From Theocolax elegans (Eukaryota; Arthropoda; Insecta; Hymenoptera; Cerocephalidae): a stretch of 64,000 bases of DNA. Made by a program: the position numbers and the translations under genes. Shown piece by piece: positions 13,196-23,851 of this stretch. The notes beneath the pieces are model-generated. The model saw only the letters and a program-made list of their open reading frames with translations, did no database searches and was not told where the DNA came from. The stretch's first letter is position 1; each line of letters starts with the position of its first letter. Where the stretch lies: assembly GCA_026168455.1 (NCBI GenBank), contig CM047431.1, forward strand, positions 54,924,539 through 54,988,538. The letters are read 5' to 3'.

Positions 13196-13686
13196 CCCTA
13201 GTAAAAATCGTATTCCATTAAATAGGTAATAAATAGATATTCTAAATAGAATGGTCGAAAAATGGGTGAAAAATAGGCGAAAAGTGTGCCCATTTTTATC
13301 CTCCCGGTGAAACGCTTTTTCTGCCAATTTTTAACCATTAAATAGACTAAAATATAACTTATATTCTGATTTGAGTCTAGTTATATGCTATTAAATGACT
13401 ATTAAACAGGGACAAGTGAAAAATGTAACAAAATCACATTTATTTTCGTAAATATTAGAAATGTAACAGAAAGTAGTTGTAAATCAGACGAAAACATTAA
13501 AAATCCATCCAAACTATAAGAATTTTGAAGTTTACTCTTTTCGGAAAGCTGGAAACATTATTCCAATGTCTTGAGGTTATGGCCATTCTATTAAGTGTTA
13601 AAAAAATGGGTGAAAAAGTGTTTCATCACAAGGTATTTAATACCAATGTTTAATTTCTAGTTCTTAGATTCAAATTTCTACTAGGG
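13196..13686. mobile_element. CCCTAG-family MITE inside Arp6, copy 2 (491 bp)
   Basis: The ends are CCCTAGTAAAAAT and ATTTCTACTAGGG, with a TT target duplication (13,194-13,195 and 13,687-13,688). Removing the element and one TT joins GGTTACTT to AATCAA and restores the Arp6 frame GYLIN followed by NIQKTV. Subterminal GAAACGCTTTTTC lies at about 13,311 and its inverted form near 13,607. Confidence 0.9.
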
Positions 13687-14142
13687 TTAATCAATTAGAA
13701 TATTCAAAAAACAGTTTAGGATTATATATTTTTAAAAGAATGTTGCCCAGTTAATTTAAGCAATGCTTCGATGATTGTAACAGAACCACCATTCAATTTT
13801 CTATCTATTCAAGAAGCTATGGTAGAAATATTTTTTGAAGAATATGAAGTTCCAAGTTTATTAAGAATAAATCCATCTACTTACAATTATAGACATAAAA
13901 TCCTACTTCAAAATGTTGTATTATAGTAGAGGCAGATTATAGCTTTTGTCATGTCATACCATATGTAAATGATATGAAGATTAAAGCAGGGATTCGACGC
14001 ATAGATGTTGGTGGCAAATTATTAACTAATCATTTAAAAGAAATTTTGTCTTATAGACAATTACATGTTATGGATGAAACTTACGTTGTAAATCAAGTAA
14101 AGGAAGATGCATGTTTTGTTTCTCAAGATTTTTATACAGATA

Positions 14143-14707
14143 CCCTAGTAGAATTTTAAATATGAAAAATGGACTTGAAGTTAAGAAATGGCCAGTGAAA
14201 CTGGTCAGGTTCTATCTCAAAATGAAACGCTTTTTCACACCTTTCTTGGCCATTTCTTAGATGGACATAACCTTCATCAAATATGAAACAACTTTTTGGG
14301 TAATCCTGTAAAGAAAACTTAAAGCGTGTTGTGAAATTTGATCGGTTTTACCATTTGTAATAGATACAGACGATTGTTTACGCTATATAAATAGTACTTT
14401 TAAAGATATTTTGACGTTTATCATTTTTCTCTCAAATTGAGCCAAATCATTTTTAGGAGCTTGTTCATGGCTATTATACCTAGCTAAAATGGCCAATTTT
14501 TCTTAGTCTACTTAAGATTCCAAAAGCATTTTTGATGGTCAGAAAAGGTTTATAAATTGGAATGAAAACTATGAAATGGGCAAAAAAGGTTCGAAAAAGC
14601 GTTTCATTCCTGTACACGACCTGACCAAGCGTCCTAGTTAGTTTATAGATTGACATGAGAACGCTACTCAGTAAATGGCTACAAAATTTTTGTTGATTCC
14701 ACCAGGG
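14143..14707. mobile_element. CCCTAG-family MITE inside Arp6, copy 3 (565 bp)
   Basis: The ends are CCCTAGTAGAATTTT and ATTCCACCAGGG, with a TA target duplication (14,141-14,142 and 14,708-14,709). Excision with one TA rejoins TATACAGAT to ATGGAAACT, giving the expected Arp6 reading FYTDMETAK. It carries ATGAAACGCTTTTTC and its inverted partner. Confidence 0.9.
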
Positions 14708-14770
14708 TATGGAAACTGCAAAATCAAGGGTAGAAAATAAGACTATTTTGTCAAGGATTATGTTTTACCA

Positions 14771-15043
14771 CACTGAGAGAAAGAAATATTTATGAGAAAG
14801 TAATCGTGCATTTGTTGCTATAAATTGACATTGACTTGTCATAAAATGATATTTCTTAAGTATTAACGCTCAGTTCTTAACTGTTAAGATTTTACGTTAA
14901 TGGAAACGGATGAAAGTTTAACTGTTAAGAACTGATTGAAATAATACTTAACTGTAAAGAAATATTCATTTGCCCATATATAAGTCATCAGATCTTAACA
15001 GTTAAGAAACGTCGTTTGTCTCAAGCATTCCTTTCTCTCAGTG
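14771..15043. mobile_element. CACTG-family MITE inside Arp6 (273 bp)
   Basis: The termini CACTGAGAGAAAG and CTTTCTCTCAGTG are perfect inverted repeats flanked by CA (14,769-14,770 and 15,044-15,045). Excision with one CA gives TTACCAGATTTT, the Arp6 reading YVLPDFTTIRRGYL. The interior repeats a palindromic TTAACTGTTAAG-like motif several times. Confidence 0.9.
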
Positions 15044-15264
15044 CAGATTTTACAACAATAAGAAGAGGATATTTAACTGATGCAGGAAATGTTCAGGATT
15101 AGCAAATTTTGCGAATGAAAAACGAGAGATTTACAATACCAGAAATTATTTTCCATCCTTCTGATGTTGGAATCAAACAAATGGGTATTCCAGAAGCTAT
15201 TAAGGATTGCATGAAAGCTTGTAAAGAAGAAACTTGGCCACATTTAATATCAAACATTGTTCTT

Positions 15265-15484
15265 TTTTTATTATTATTATTATTTTAACGTCGCTCTTTT
15301 TATGCTTCCAAACCGGTGCTAATCAGCGACGGAGGTCATACGATGTCTTGGTGAAGAAAGCACTTGTTGAAAATACATTCGCCAGTGGTGGTTGTATCAA
15401 TCGGCCGGGGCCGGGAATCGAACCTGGGATCTACAGATTCAAGCCCGACGCCCTACCGACCGAGCCATCGCAGGCCTCTTAAAT
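15265..15484 (-). mobile_element. tRNA-derived SINE inside Arp6 (about 220 bp)
   Basis: On the minus strand the element starts near 15,480 with an A-box-like TGGCTCGGTCGGTAGG and a B box GGTTCGATTCC (about 15,415-15,425). It continues through a tRNA-unrelated body and ends in an AAT-repeat A-rich tail (seen as T-rich sequence at 15,265-15,288). The direct repeat ATTGTTCTT flanks it (15,256-15,264 and 15,485-15,493). Removing the SINE and one repeat restores the Arp6 reading NIVLIGGS. Non-LTR machinery supplied in trans is implied by the tail and long TSD. Confidence 0.9.
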
Positions 15485-15799
15485 ATTGTTCTTATTGGTG
15501 GAAGCTGCAAATTTGAAGGATTTCAGGAAAGAGTTTTAAAAGAAATTAGAAGTCTTGCACCTACAGAATATGAATTAAATGTACATTTACCAGAAGTGTG
15601 AGTGATATTAAAATTTCTTTTCTTAGTTCTATTTAATTTAATTTATGTATTATTATTTATAATTTTCAGTCCCATAACTTACGCTTGGGAAGGTGGCCAA
15701 TTATTATCTAAAGATCAAGGATATTCCAGTTTAGTTGTAAAAAGAGAAGAATATGAGGAGGAAGGCCATGTTATTTGTTATGATAAATTTGATATTTAA

Positions 15800-17336
15800 A
15801 TTAATATTATTTTTATCTGTAAACATGTAACTAAGAATCAAATATTTAAGACGTAAATTGTAGATAAACAAAACATTTTTTACAAACGAAATAGAAGAAC
15901 CACGATTATATATAAAATCATATTTAAATTTTTTAATCATAAAATAGTTTTTCAGCCCTCCGACAGGAAAGCGGCAACTTGATCTTGCATTATTTATAAA
16001 AGTTGATCATTATATTTTTAACTTCTTTAAAATAATTTATTCAAATAATTAATAAACATTTCCTAAATTTTTTTATTATTTTTATTTAAATCTTGATACT
16101 TACAAATGTAGTAAAAATAAAAAATTTAAATAATTATTGTACCGTACCTGTGAAAACTGTAGTCCAAAACCAAGAATTTGACAAATTTTTAAATCATCAA
16201 CATTAAACATAACCAATAATTGTCACTGACAGGTTCTGCTACGCGCACGCTTCTCGGCAAATTAGATGATTGACGACCGTGTAAGATAAAAGATGACTGT
16301 TTAAGATAATGAAAAAGATCACGTGTGTCTCACTCACTCTTTCGTTTTCTCCTATAGTTCTGTCTCAACTTTTTCGAGTAGACACATATATATATACACA
16401 TATACATAGGAGACGAAAAATATATCGAAAAATACATAGCCGAGTAAAAGAATTTGACATCTCAGATATTTACATGAAGTTTTATTTAAAGTATTACTAA
16501 ATAATTTATCGAAAACTTAGTAAAGTGAATAAATATTAAAAAAGAAATAATATATGACATAAAAAGTTACGTAAACAACATATCATATATTAATATTCAT
16601 AAATAAAAAAACCGCAGGTGCAGTTAGATGTCTAATAGGTGCTAGCGCGCATTATACTTGCGTTGGTTGCGCTACCGCGCACCTTGATATTCTGCCGATT
16701 TATTAAGTAATTCGAAAAATGAGAACCAAAAATGTAACACAACTGGATCTTGATTCGTGAAACTGTAAACTCATTCATACAATACAAATAGACTTTAAAA
16801 GATACATAGTTGTAGACATTACTTTTTTTCGTTTACTATTTTTTTAATGCTATTGCACGTTGAAGTTTATATGTAATAATATAATTTATTTTTACGCTTG
16901 TCTTGAAAAGACAGGGTAAGAAAAAAGTGGGTTGTGAAACGCAACAATTGTCGCTTACCAGTGCTCGTGTGACCGTAGCACACTCGTCATCGTTATTGCA
17001 TGATACGGTACTTTAATTTTCATTATTAAATAATAATAGTGATTAAAACGACAAAGTGCAATCAACGAGCAAAAATGTTTTAATTCAAGTTTGATACGCT
17101 TGCCGAATTCTTTAAAGTGCAGAGGGATCGAAAGTACGGGAGATTTAATCGACATCCTGAATCGGCAGTCATTATTTAGTCGATCGTAGCCTCAAGCCAT
17201 ATCTCTGTAGAGCGCGTCATCGTGAAATTTCAGGAAAGGTTGCAGCAACAACAAACAACGAGCGTGCATGTCTCATTGAGTGAGCACATTTTCGCCTTTG
17301 AAAATCGTGATCGCTATAAATTCAATATCTTGATAC

Positions 17337-17338
<2 letters not shown>
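15800..17338. other. AT-rich non-coding DNA downstream of the Arp6 pseudogene
   Basis: No gene is supported. A GC-rich short palindromic patch (GGTGCTAGCGCGCATTA) lies near 16,638-16,655. The stretch 16,900-17,260 is less AT-biased but has no recognised content. Confidence 0.5.

Positions 17339-17340
<2 letters not shown>

Positions 17341-17367
<27 letters not shown>
17341..17367. repeat. (CT)n microsatellite
   Basis: 27 bp of alternating CT at the left edge of the large GC-richer island. Confidence 0.95.
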
Positions 17368-17368
<1 letters not shown>

Positions 17369-17369
17369 G

Positions 17370-19280
17370 GCTCAAACTTTCGAGTGTAAAAGGGCGACCA
17401 GAAGTTTGAGTGTTTTTATTTTTTCCTTCTTTCGCTTAGAGTCGTATAGGCACGGCCTCGTGGGAAAGGGATTGTAATCTACCATCGAATCCTAATACAA
17501 AATGAAATAGAGATAGATGTAGACTTTTAGATCTAGAACGACCGACCTTCAAGTTCGAATGATCCAACGTAGCGTACGTTTGATAACGTTTGTTTATTTT
17601 TAGATTCATTTTACACGTCAATCTTTTTATTACAGATTGACAACTTAATTGACAAGCTTCCACTTACACGGCTTATTCGCGGAATTATTTTGGACATTAT
17701 ATGCATTACCGATGAAAAATGTGGGATCCGTGATACCCGCGGGTATTACCACTAAAATTGAATGAGCGAACGAAAAGAAAAAAGAAACAACTGAACGGGA
17801 AGGGTAAGATACCCAATGCGCAACATCTGCAGGTAGGAATGAAAAAAAAATGAACGTTACTCGAATAAAATTGGTGTACATACGAGTTTGTTGGTGTCGG
17901 CGTGCACGTTCGACTAATCGCGAACATTAGAAAAGGAAGGTTCGAACTGAAAGAAAGAACGAAACGAATCGGTGGTCGATGAGAGGAAAATTTGTAATTC
18001 AAACGTCGAGATCACCGTTCCCGGGGCGTGTGCACGCCACTTCTTCGAGGAGAGAAGAGAAAAGAGAATACGATGGGTTTCAAGTGGGCGGTGACTGTCG
18101 CCCAGTCTATGTGTTTACACTTTGGCTTTCTCTCGATCGTGCCGCTGGTGCTGTACCTTGTATATATCTTCCGTTTGAAAACGGAGCTCCAAGTGCCTTG
18201 TTGTTCTTTACACCTGATTTGCATGAAATTTGTTCTTTTGTGTCCCCCTACCCTCCTCTCTCTCTCTCTCTCATTCTCTTTGTTATATTTGTTAGGTTGG
18301 CTCGTTTGCTTTTTACCCATTTCGTAAGTAGGTGCACCAATGCGATATATGGAGCATTTCGAACGAACGAGGCTTTGTTGCCCAAAAATGGAATGTAATG
18401 CGTTGTGCATGTATCAATTACACGGTATTCGTATACTTACGAGATTACCCAAATGACGAATGTTATGCTTGCTAACGATCAAACGCAAAAATTCTCGTAT
18501 TTAATTACTTACAATAATAATTTGCATTTACCTTTCTTGCATCGTATATGTACGTAAGAACTCTGGAAGATCCGGTAACGAATTGGATATATATATGTAT
18601 ATATACAGCTGATACGAGGAGGAGAGGAAAAAGTGTCCGTTTTTCACGTTCACGCACATCGCCTACGTTTTCTCGAGTCTGCCAATTAAAAGTTTTCAGA
18701 GACTCGAGAAGAGACTGTGAAACGCGCGAAAACGGATCCAATAACGCTCCTTGCGACTGTTCCGTCTCGATCTACCTATATATACATACATATTTAAACG
18801 TACACGTAAAGAATCAACGATCTGTGCTGCTTATGCTGTGCTTCGTTATTTATTTATTTATTTATTTTCTTGAACGCGCGGCGCTCACTTCTTCTTCTTC
18901 TACTTCTTTTTTTTTCTTCTTTGCTTTCTCTTTTAAAGGAGCGACGCAGCTTTTCTTAGACGTGCGAGGCAACAACTCTCGGAGCTTTTATCTGGCGACA
19001 GTAGTCGTTAAGACCTCGTTAAACTTGGCTGCTTTATGATGCACAAGCGACGAAAGATATTACAAGTACCCCGGACAAAGATTCCTAGGAGTGGGGCTCG
19101 ACGTCGACGATTATACGCTGATTGCGCTTTCGACATCGCAGTGTCAACTTGATAGTGAACACAAAAAAATAAAAGAAGGAGAAGTACTAGTTTTATGCGT
19201 AACGAGACCAGATCGCTTTTTGCGTCTGTTCATTCTAGGGTAGCTATGTCTCTTAGGGGGCGGTTTACACTGATTGGCTC
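17370..19280. other. Large GC-richer island, possible exon or regulatory region, no product recognised
   Basis: For about 1.9 kb the base composition is clearly less AT-rich than the flanks, CpG is frequent, and pyrimidine-rich tracts occur ((CT)n near 18,257-18,271, (TTTA)n near 18,848-18,866, TTC-rich at 18,890-18,925). Overlapping frames of 75-163 codons exist on both strands. None has a recognisable domain, and several overlap each other, as expected when stop codons are rare from composition alone. It may be a promoter/untranslated exon region. Conservation data would be needed to say more. Confidence 0.3.
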
Positions 19281-20189
19281 GTTACCTGACAAAAATTATT
19301 TACTTATACGTGTATTTGATATCTTATTTTTACACTCTGTGTTATCCGATGCAATGCATTAGCTAATTCGTTTTATTATTATTTTATTACTTTGTTGATT
19401 CAAAGAATTATATAATGCACTTGATAAATGTAGAGAAATGATAATTAATATTGTAAAAAGGAAAAGTAACGAGATTTTATACTTTACACTGGCAAAGTAG
19501 ACTAGACAATATATACTTTCGAAAGGCATAAATTGATAATTAAATTTTACTTTTTCGTAACTTACCTAATTTTGTCGCTGTATTTAATTTTTTTCAATAA
19601 TAGATAAAATTCCGAGTATTCAAGATATTTCATAGTTACAATTTCTTTTAAATAGTAAAGAATCTGAATTTTTTAATTAATATCAGATCAGATATTCTTT
19701 CATCATGGTTATTATTATTTTTGCTAACTTTCATTTTATTTAAGCGATTTCCAATATCTGTCAAAGAATTCAATGAAATAGTCCTTATTAATTAATATTT
19801 CTACGATTAATTTGACATTATTTTGGTGATAACGTCTAAACAACAATAATAAAGCTACTATGATATGAGAATAAATTGATAAATCTGCCTACAACAGTAG
19901 TTTTTTACAACCAATTACTAATAATATGATTCGTATTTATAGTTAAATTTATTTTTAGAAAATTAATCTTATTGTTAATGGAATTCCTAATTACATTGTA
20001 AATTTATTATAAGAGTTAAAAATTTTGATATCCAAATCAAAATGACATCTTATTATGCACATAATCGTGCCATCGACATATCTAAAATAAAACAATGGAT
20101 GCACTTTGTTTTTTGCAAATATTTTTGTATTAAAATATAAATTTTCATCACTTTCCACGCTAAATTCTAGTGTAAACATTACCGCAGGA

Positions 20190-20221
<32 letters not shown>

Positions 20222-21181
20222 AAATGTTTATATTTATATGTCTAATATATAAAAAAAAAATAATATATATATACATAAATCGACAACTTCACACTTTTGA
20301 AGAGTGTAAAATGTGATTGACAATATACAGTTTCTAACGTCAATTTTTACACTTGAGGATTTAGAGTATACTCAAGGATTTTAGTTTAAAAAAATATAAA
20401 AAATTTTTTTTTACATTTTATAAAATTTTAAGTATTTTGATTAATATTTAAGCTTTAGAGGTTAATGTAAGGGTCTAAGTAAAATTTAAAATTTTCGACT
20501 TATTTTGTTTTGAAGGTTTTATTGTTACTAAAATATAAATATACTGGAGATGAATAAAAGTAAATAGTAGGCGATACTGCTTACCTTGATCCAGTTGTAA
20601 CAAAATGATCGCGACTTTCATACTACGAAAGGCAGTGTAAGTATTCTCTCACGAAACAATATTATTATTTTTTTTATTACACATATAAATATAAACATTT
20701 ATTGATTCACAAACACCACATTTTATGGAAATAAAATTAAAAAAAAAATTTGTATAACGATTTATGAGATTATTAGCGTGACATAATAGTTTATCGAACA
20801 ATCGATTACGTGTAAATATACTGAAGAAAAGTAAACAGAAAAAAAGAATTGGATAACCGTGGTACAAAGAAAAAAAATACCGAGTTACCAGATTAAATCG
20901 ATCAACTTGGCATTTCCTCGATAGCCAGAAGGCAATTCGGTCAACCGTAGTCAGGTGTACGATTGTAGGACTCTCTACTTACATCTACACGTAAACTTTT
21001 CCCATGGTTCAAAAAATCCCTCGGGCCTGGTATTGTACGTGTCAACAACGTTACGTGTGCCATGATTTGCGTGTTGCTAACTTTTGTTTTTCCTTTTTTC
21101 CATATAATCTTAGCTTTGCGAAATGACAGGAAAACGCATTCTTCTCGCAAACACACGCTCTTCCATGTATGTGTATATATA

Positions 21182-21222
<41 letters not shown>

Positions 21223-22137
21223 TTTTAGTCTTTCATAGCCATTTCAAGATTGTACGACCCTCTCACGGATGCTTCAAGTATACTATCATGGCCTTTACGG
21301 TTCCCAAGTACCTTGCGAATTTATAGGCGTTACTTTGAATAACTTATTTCTAAATGCAAGATACGTGCTTTTAATGTCCTGTGAAATCTTTTGTCATGCT
21401 ACCTTTTTGTTTAGCAAATTGAGGTTTTAAGAATAATGCATTAACAACAAAAGATAGTTTTTACTTATTATACTTTTCATTTTTTCCTCGTGTACGCAAT
21501 TCTATATTTTACGAAAGAGAACACTTTAGTGTCGATATTGACGAGGAGAAAATCATAATTTTAAACTATTTTAATCTTACAGGTTTATTAACTTTTTATT
21601 CAGAACATTGCAACATCTATTAAAACACCTCTATGAAAGTATACACCTGCGCTCAGAAAAGTGCGTATTCATAAAAATATATATCTGATAAAAATACACA
21701 TGCTTCCAAAGCATTTCCTAGAAATATTTGTCGTTTAAATACAAAGCCACATGGATTCTTTAAATTTTAAATACATACGCATTAGTAACGAAGCCGCCGC
21801 ATTTCTACGACTCACTTTTCTCAATGTGCACAAATTTAGGTATGTTGCATTAAAAGAAGACGTTGTTTCTCTCTTTCTTTTTTTTCTTAGGGGGTGACAT
21901 ACCTGATGAGTTACCGACCGAGCAAAAAAGATTAATTATTGCATTTATTTTAAAAATATACAATTTATATCAAAGGACGCGATAGCGCCCGACGCAAGTA
22001 TGGGCGCGTAAGCCATATATACAGCTAACTCAGTCCTCATATTTTTCATTTCATAACCGTTTATTATATACTATTTATTTTTATGAAATCTATGAAACAT
22101 TACTTTGCCTATTTATTTATCTTCTGTTTACATCCAA
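19281..22137. other. AT-rich non-coding DNA
   Basis: No supported gene. It contains TA-rich tracts (20,190-20,275) and a moderately GC-rich patch at 20,890-21,160 with no homology seen. A GGGGGTGACATACC motif at 21,891-21,904 resembles the GGGGGTGGCATACC end of the TTAA-flanked element near 40,240. Confidence 0.5.
21187..21215. repeat. (GT)n microsatellite
   Basis: About 29 bp of uninterrupted GT. Confidence 0.95.
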
Positions 22138-22409
22138 TTATGTCCGAATTCTTAAAAATATAATTTTTTCTCGCCCAGGCAAAAGTTTTTAAATAAATAT
22201 TGAATTTTGTTGGTCTTGCTGAGCTAACATCTAACGACTCTAAGAACTCCAAGTTGCTCGCTCGAAAAGGCACGACAATTCGCCGCGTATCAATCCCGAG
22301 AACAACATTATGAAGGCCACAAGCCGCCAGACATAAACCAAAAGAAGAAGCAAATTAAATACTAAGTAATAAAATTGAAAATATTTTAATAAGAAAGAAA
22401 GAAATTTTA

Positions 22410-22491
22410 AGTCTATGTGTTTCGTCTTGGGACCGTCTGCCAGAACTCATCAGTGGGGCGCAGACGGTCCCTGCCCCAGACACACAAGACA
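22410..22491 (-). ncRNA. Hammerhead ribozyme candidate, type III topology
   Basis: On the minus strand, in order: a strand UUGUGUGU ending in the cleavage triplet GUC; stem I (UGGGGC paired with GCCCCA); the core CUGAUGAG; stem II (GUUCUGG with CCCAAGAC, one irregularity); the core CGAAA; and ACACAUAGAC closing stem III with about 8 pairs including wobbles. The conserved core (CUGANGA, GAAA, UH at the cleavage site, G10.1-C11.1 pair) is complete. Loops I and II are complementary over 12 nt (GGGACCGUCUGC with GCAGACGGUCCC), which could be an extended loop-loop contact or a competing hairpin. Stem III is the open helix, so the topology is type III. Predicted self-cleavage follows the GUC at about 22,480. 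Confidence 0.75.
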
Positions 22492-22627
22492 GTATTATTG
22501 AATCAAAATAATGATAAACTTAAAATTTTGGTATCGTAAGAACGAATGAACGGAGCCTATATAAGTACACATAAGGTGGAAAATCTGATTGTGGATGGAA
22601 AAGTGCCCCCTAACATCAGAGTATGTA

Positions 22628-23085
22628 CGTACCTTGTGATGAAACGCTTTTTCTCCCATTTTATTAGCACTTAATAGAATGACCACAACCTCAAAACATT
22701 CGAATAATCTTTCCAGCTTTCCGAAAAGAGTAAACTTCAAAATTCCTATAGTTTCGGATGGGTTTTTAACGTTTTCGTCTGATTTACAACTAATTTCTGT
22801 AATATTTCACGTATTTACGAAGATAATCGCTATTTTATTAGATTTTTCACTTGTCCATTTTTAATAGATATTTAATAGGACATAACTAGATTCAACTGTA
22901 ATCTATATTTACAAGCTCAAAAATTGGAGAAAAATAGGATTTTACACTAATAAATGGTCATAAAATGTGAGAAAAAGCGTTTCATCGATAGGAGAAAAAT
23001 GGCCACATTTTTCGCCTATTTTTTGCCCATTCTATTCAAACAGTCTATTTAATACTTATTTAATGGAATATGATTTCTACCAGGG
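22628..23085. mobile_element. CCCTAG-family MITE, 5-prime-truncated copy 4
   Basis: The sequence from CTTGTGATGAAACGCTTTTTC to ATTTCTACCAGGG aligns over its whole length with the inverted copy in Arp6 (13,196-13,686), including TTCCGAAAAGAGTAAACTTC and CATTCTATTCAAACAG. The far CCCTAG end is missing, so it is truncated near 22,628. It sits inside the hammerhead-bearing block. Confidence 0.75.
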
Positions 23086-23161
23086 ATGGACATAATCTTA
23101 AACCAAAGTCCTGTTATTATTAAAAATATAATTTTTTCTCGCCCAGGCAAAAGTTTTTAAA

Positions 23162-23368
23162 TAAATATTGAATTTTGTTGGTCTTGCTGAGCTAACGTCT
23201 AACGACTCTAAGAACTCCAAGTTGCTCGCTCGAAAAGGCACGACAATTCGCCGCGTATCAATCCCGGATTGGTACGCGGCGAATTGTCGTGCCTTTTCGA
23301 GCGAGCAACTTGGAGTTCTTAGAGTCGTTAGACGTTAGCTCAGCAAGACCAACAAAATTCAATATTTA
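23162..23368. repeat. Near-perfect inverted repeat, about 103-bp arms with almost no spacer
   Basis: The arms 23,162-23,264 and 23,266-23,368 are reverse complements centred at 23,265 (CCAATCC/GGATTGG region). They contain GAATTGTCGTGCCTTTTCGA and GCGAGCAACTTGGAGTTCTT. Such a hairpin would extrude readily and may be the product of a template switch. Confidence 0.85.
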
Positions 23369-23851
23369 TGTCCGAATTCATTCACGCATAATTAAGAAAA
23401 GCCGCGATAAAGAAATTCGATGTCTATTTCCGTTACTCGATTTTTGTCTTCTCCGTTTTTATATATATAGTCAACTCGAAACAAAAAGGGATAGCAATAG
23501 TATGGGAAATCCATAAGATAGAAAGAGATACAATGCTTTCCAGTCCGCGAGAGAATGCGTATAGAAGTAAAAACATATAGGCGTAGTTGACACGTGGCCG
23601 TGAGAGGGAGCTAGAGTCACGTGATTACTTTCATCACAGTCTCAACAGTAGTTTGTTATTATTCTTTAAGTTTGTATTAAAATTCTTTATGTTAAAAAAA
23701 AATCACAGGTATAAGAATTAATTTGTTTCTTCTTTAGAAATAATGCCAGTAAACTTTTGAAGGTGCAAAGTTAATGTTAAATAATGGCTTAGCAGTCATT
23801 TTCAAATCTCACATACTATTAATTTAAGTTCGATGATGCCATCTGGTTATA

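Larger units (their letters stand above)
12857..15799 (+). pseudogene. Arp6: Actin-related protein 6 (Arp6) pseudogene with two retained introns and four element insertions
   Basis: Arp6 is a nuclear actin-related subunit of the SWR1/SRCAP complex that deposits H2A.Z. Exon 1 (12,857-12,930, MSNSLFILEFGGWTAKAELS) ends at a GTAAAT donor. Exon 2 resumes at 13,070 after a polypyrimidine-AG acceptor and reads TMKAKSERRRLFIGNQIEEC. Later blocks include NASMIVTEPPFNFLSIQEAM, IRRIDVGGKLLTNHLKEIL, SYRQLHVMDETYVVNQVKED and NIVLIGGSCKFEGFQERV. A last intron (15,598-15,669) precedes the intact C-terminus PITYAWEGGQLL to YDKFDI. Breaks: the nucleotide-loop DNG is EFG; in-frame TAG stops lie near 13,697, 13,721 and 15,098; frameshifts lie near 13,915 and 14,750; four mobile elements interrupt it. 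Retained introns argue against a processed copy. It is a duplicated or unitary pseudogene; which cannot be told here. Confidence 0.9.
22152..23365. mobile_element. Rearranged retroelement-like block with 14-bp flanking repeats and a hammerhead ribozyme
   Basis: The 14-bp sequence TTATGTCCGAATTC stands on both sides (22,138-22,151 and 23,366-23,379, overlapping the inverted arm by 3 bp), like a long target-site duplication. Inside, a 147-bp segment occurs twice in direct orientation (22,152-22,298 and 23,120-23,266) and about 103 bp of it a third time inverted (23,266-23,368). The region between carries a hammerhead-like ribozyme (22,410-22,491) and a later CCCTAG-family MITE. No coding sequence is seen. 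Direct-plus-inverted end copies and hammerheads are known from Penelope-like elements, so a non-autonomous retroelement is my best guess, but the class is unproven. Confidence 0.5.

Noticed and set aside
15390..15482. tRNA gene on the minus strand
   Set aside because: A and B boxes are present but there is no full cloverleaf, and the unit has a non-tRNA body, AAT tail and target duplication. It is a SINE.
13196..15484. Arp6 insertions as newly born introns keeping the gene active
   Set aside because: The element ends do not begin GT or end AG, and the exons between them carry frameshifts and TAG stops that splicing would not remove.
18548..19039. 163-codon plus-strand frame as a protein gene
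   Set aside because: Low-complexity serine and phenylalanine runs, no domain, and overlapping frames on the other strand.
21891..21930. Second hammerhead at CTGATGAG near 21,905
   Set aside because: No GAAA core or closing stem follows; the bases belong to a GGGGGTGACATACC repeat end.
22152..23266. LTR retrotransposon defined by the two direct 147-bp copies
   Set aside because: No TG...CA termini, no primer-binding site, no gag or pol, and a third inverted copy abuts the right one.
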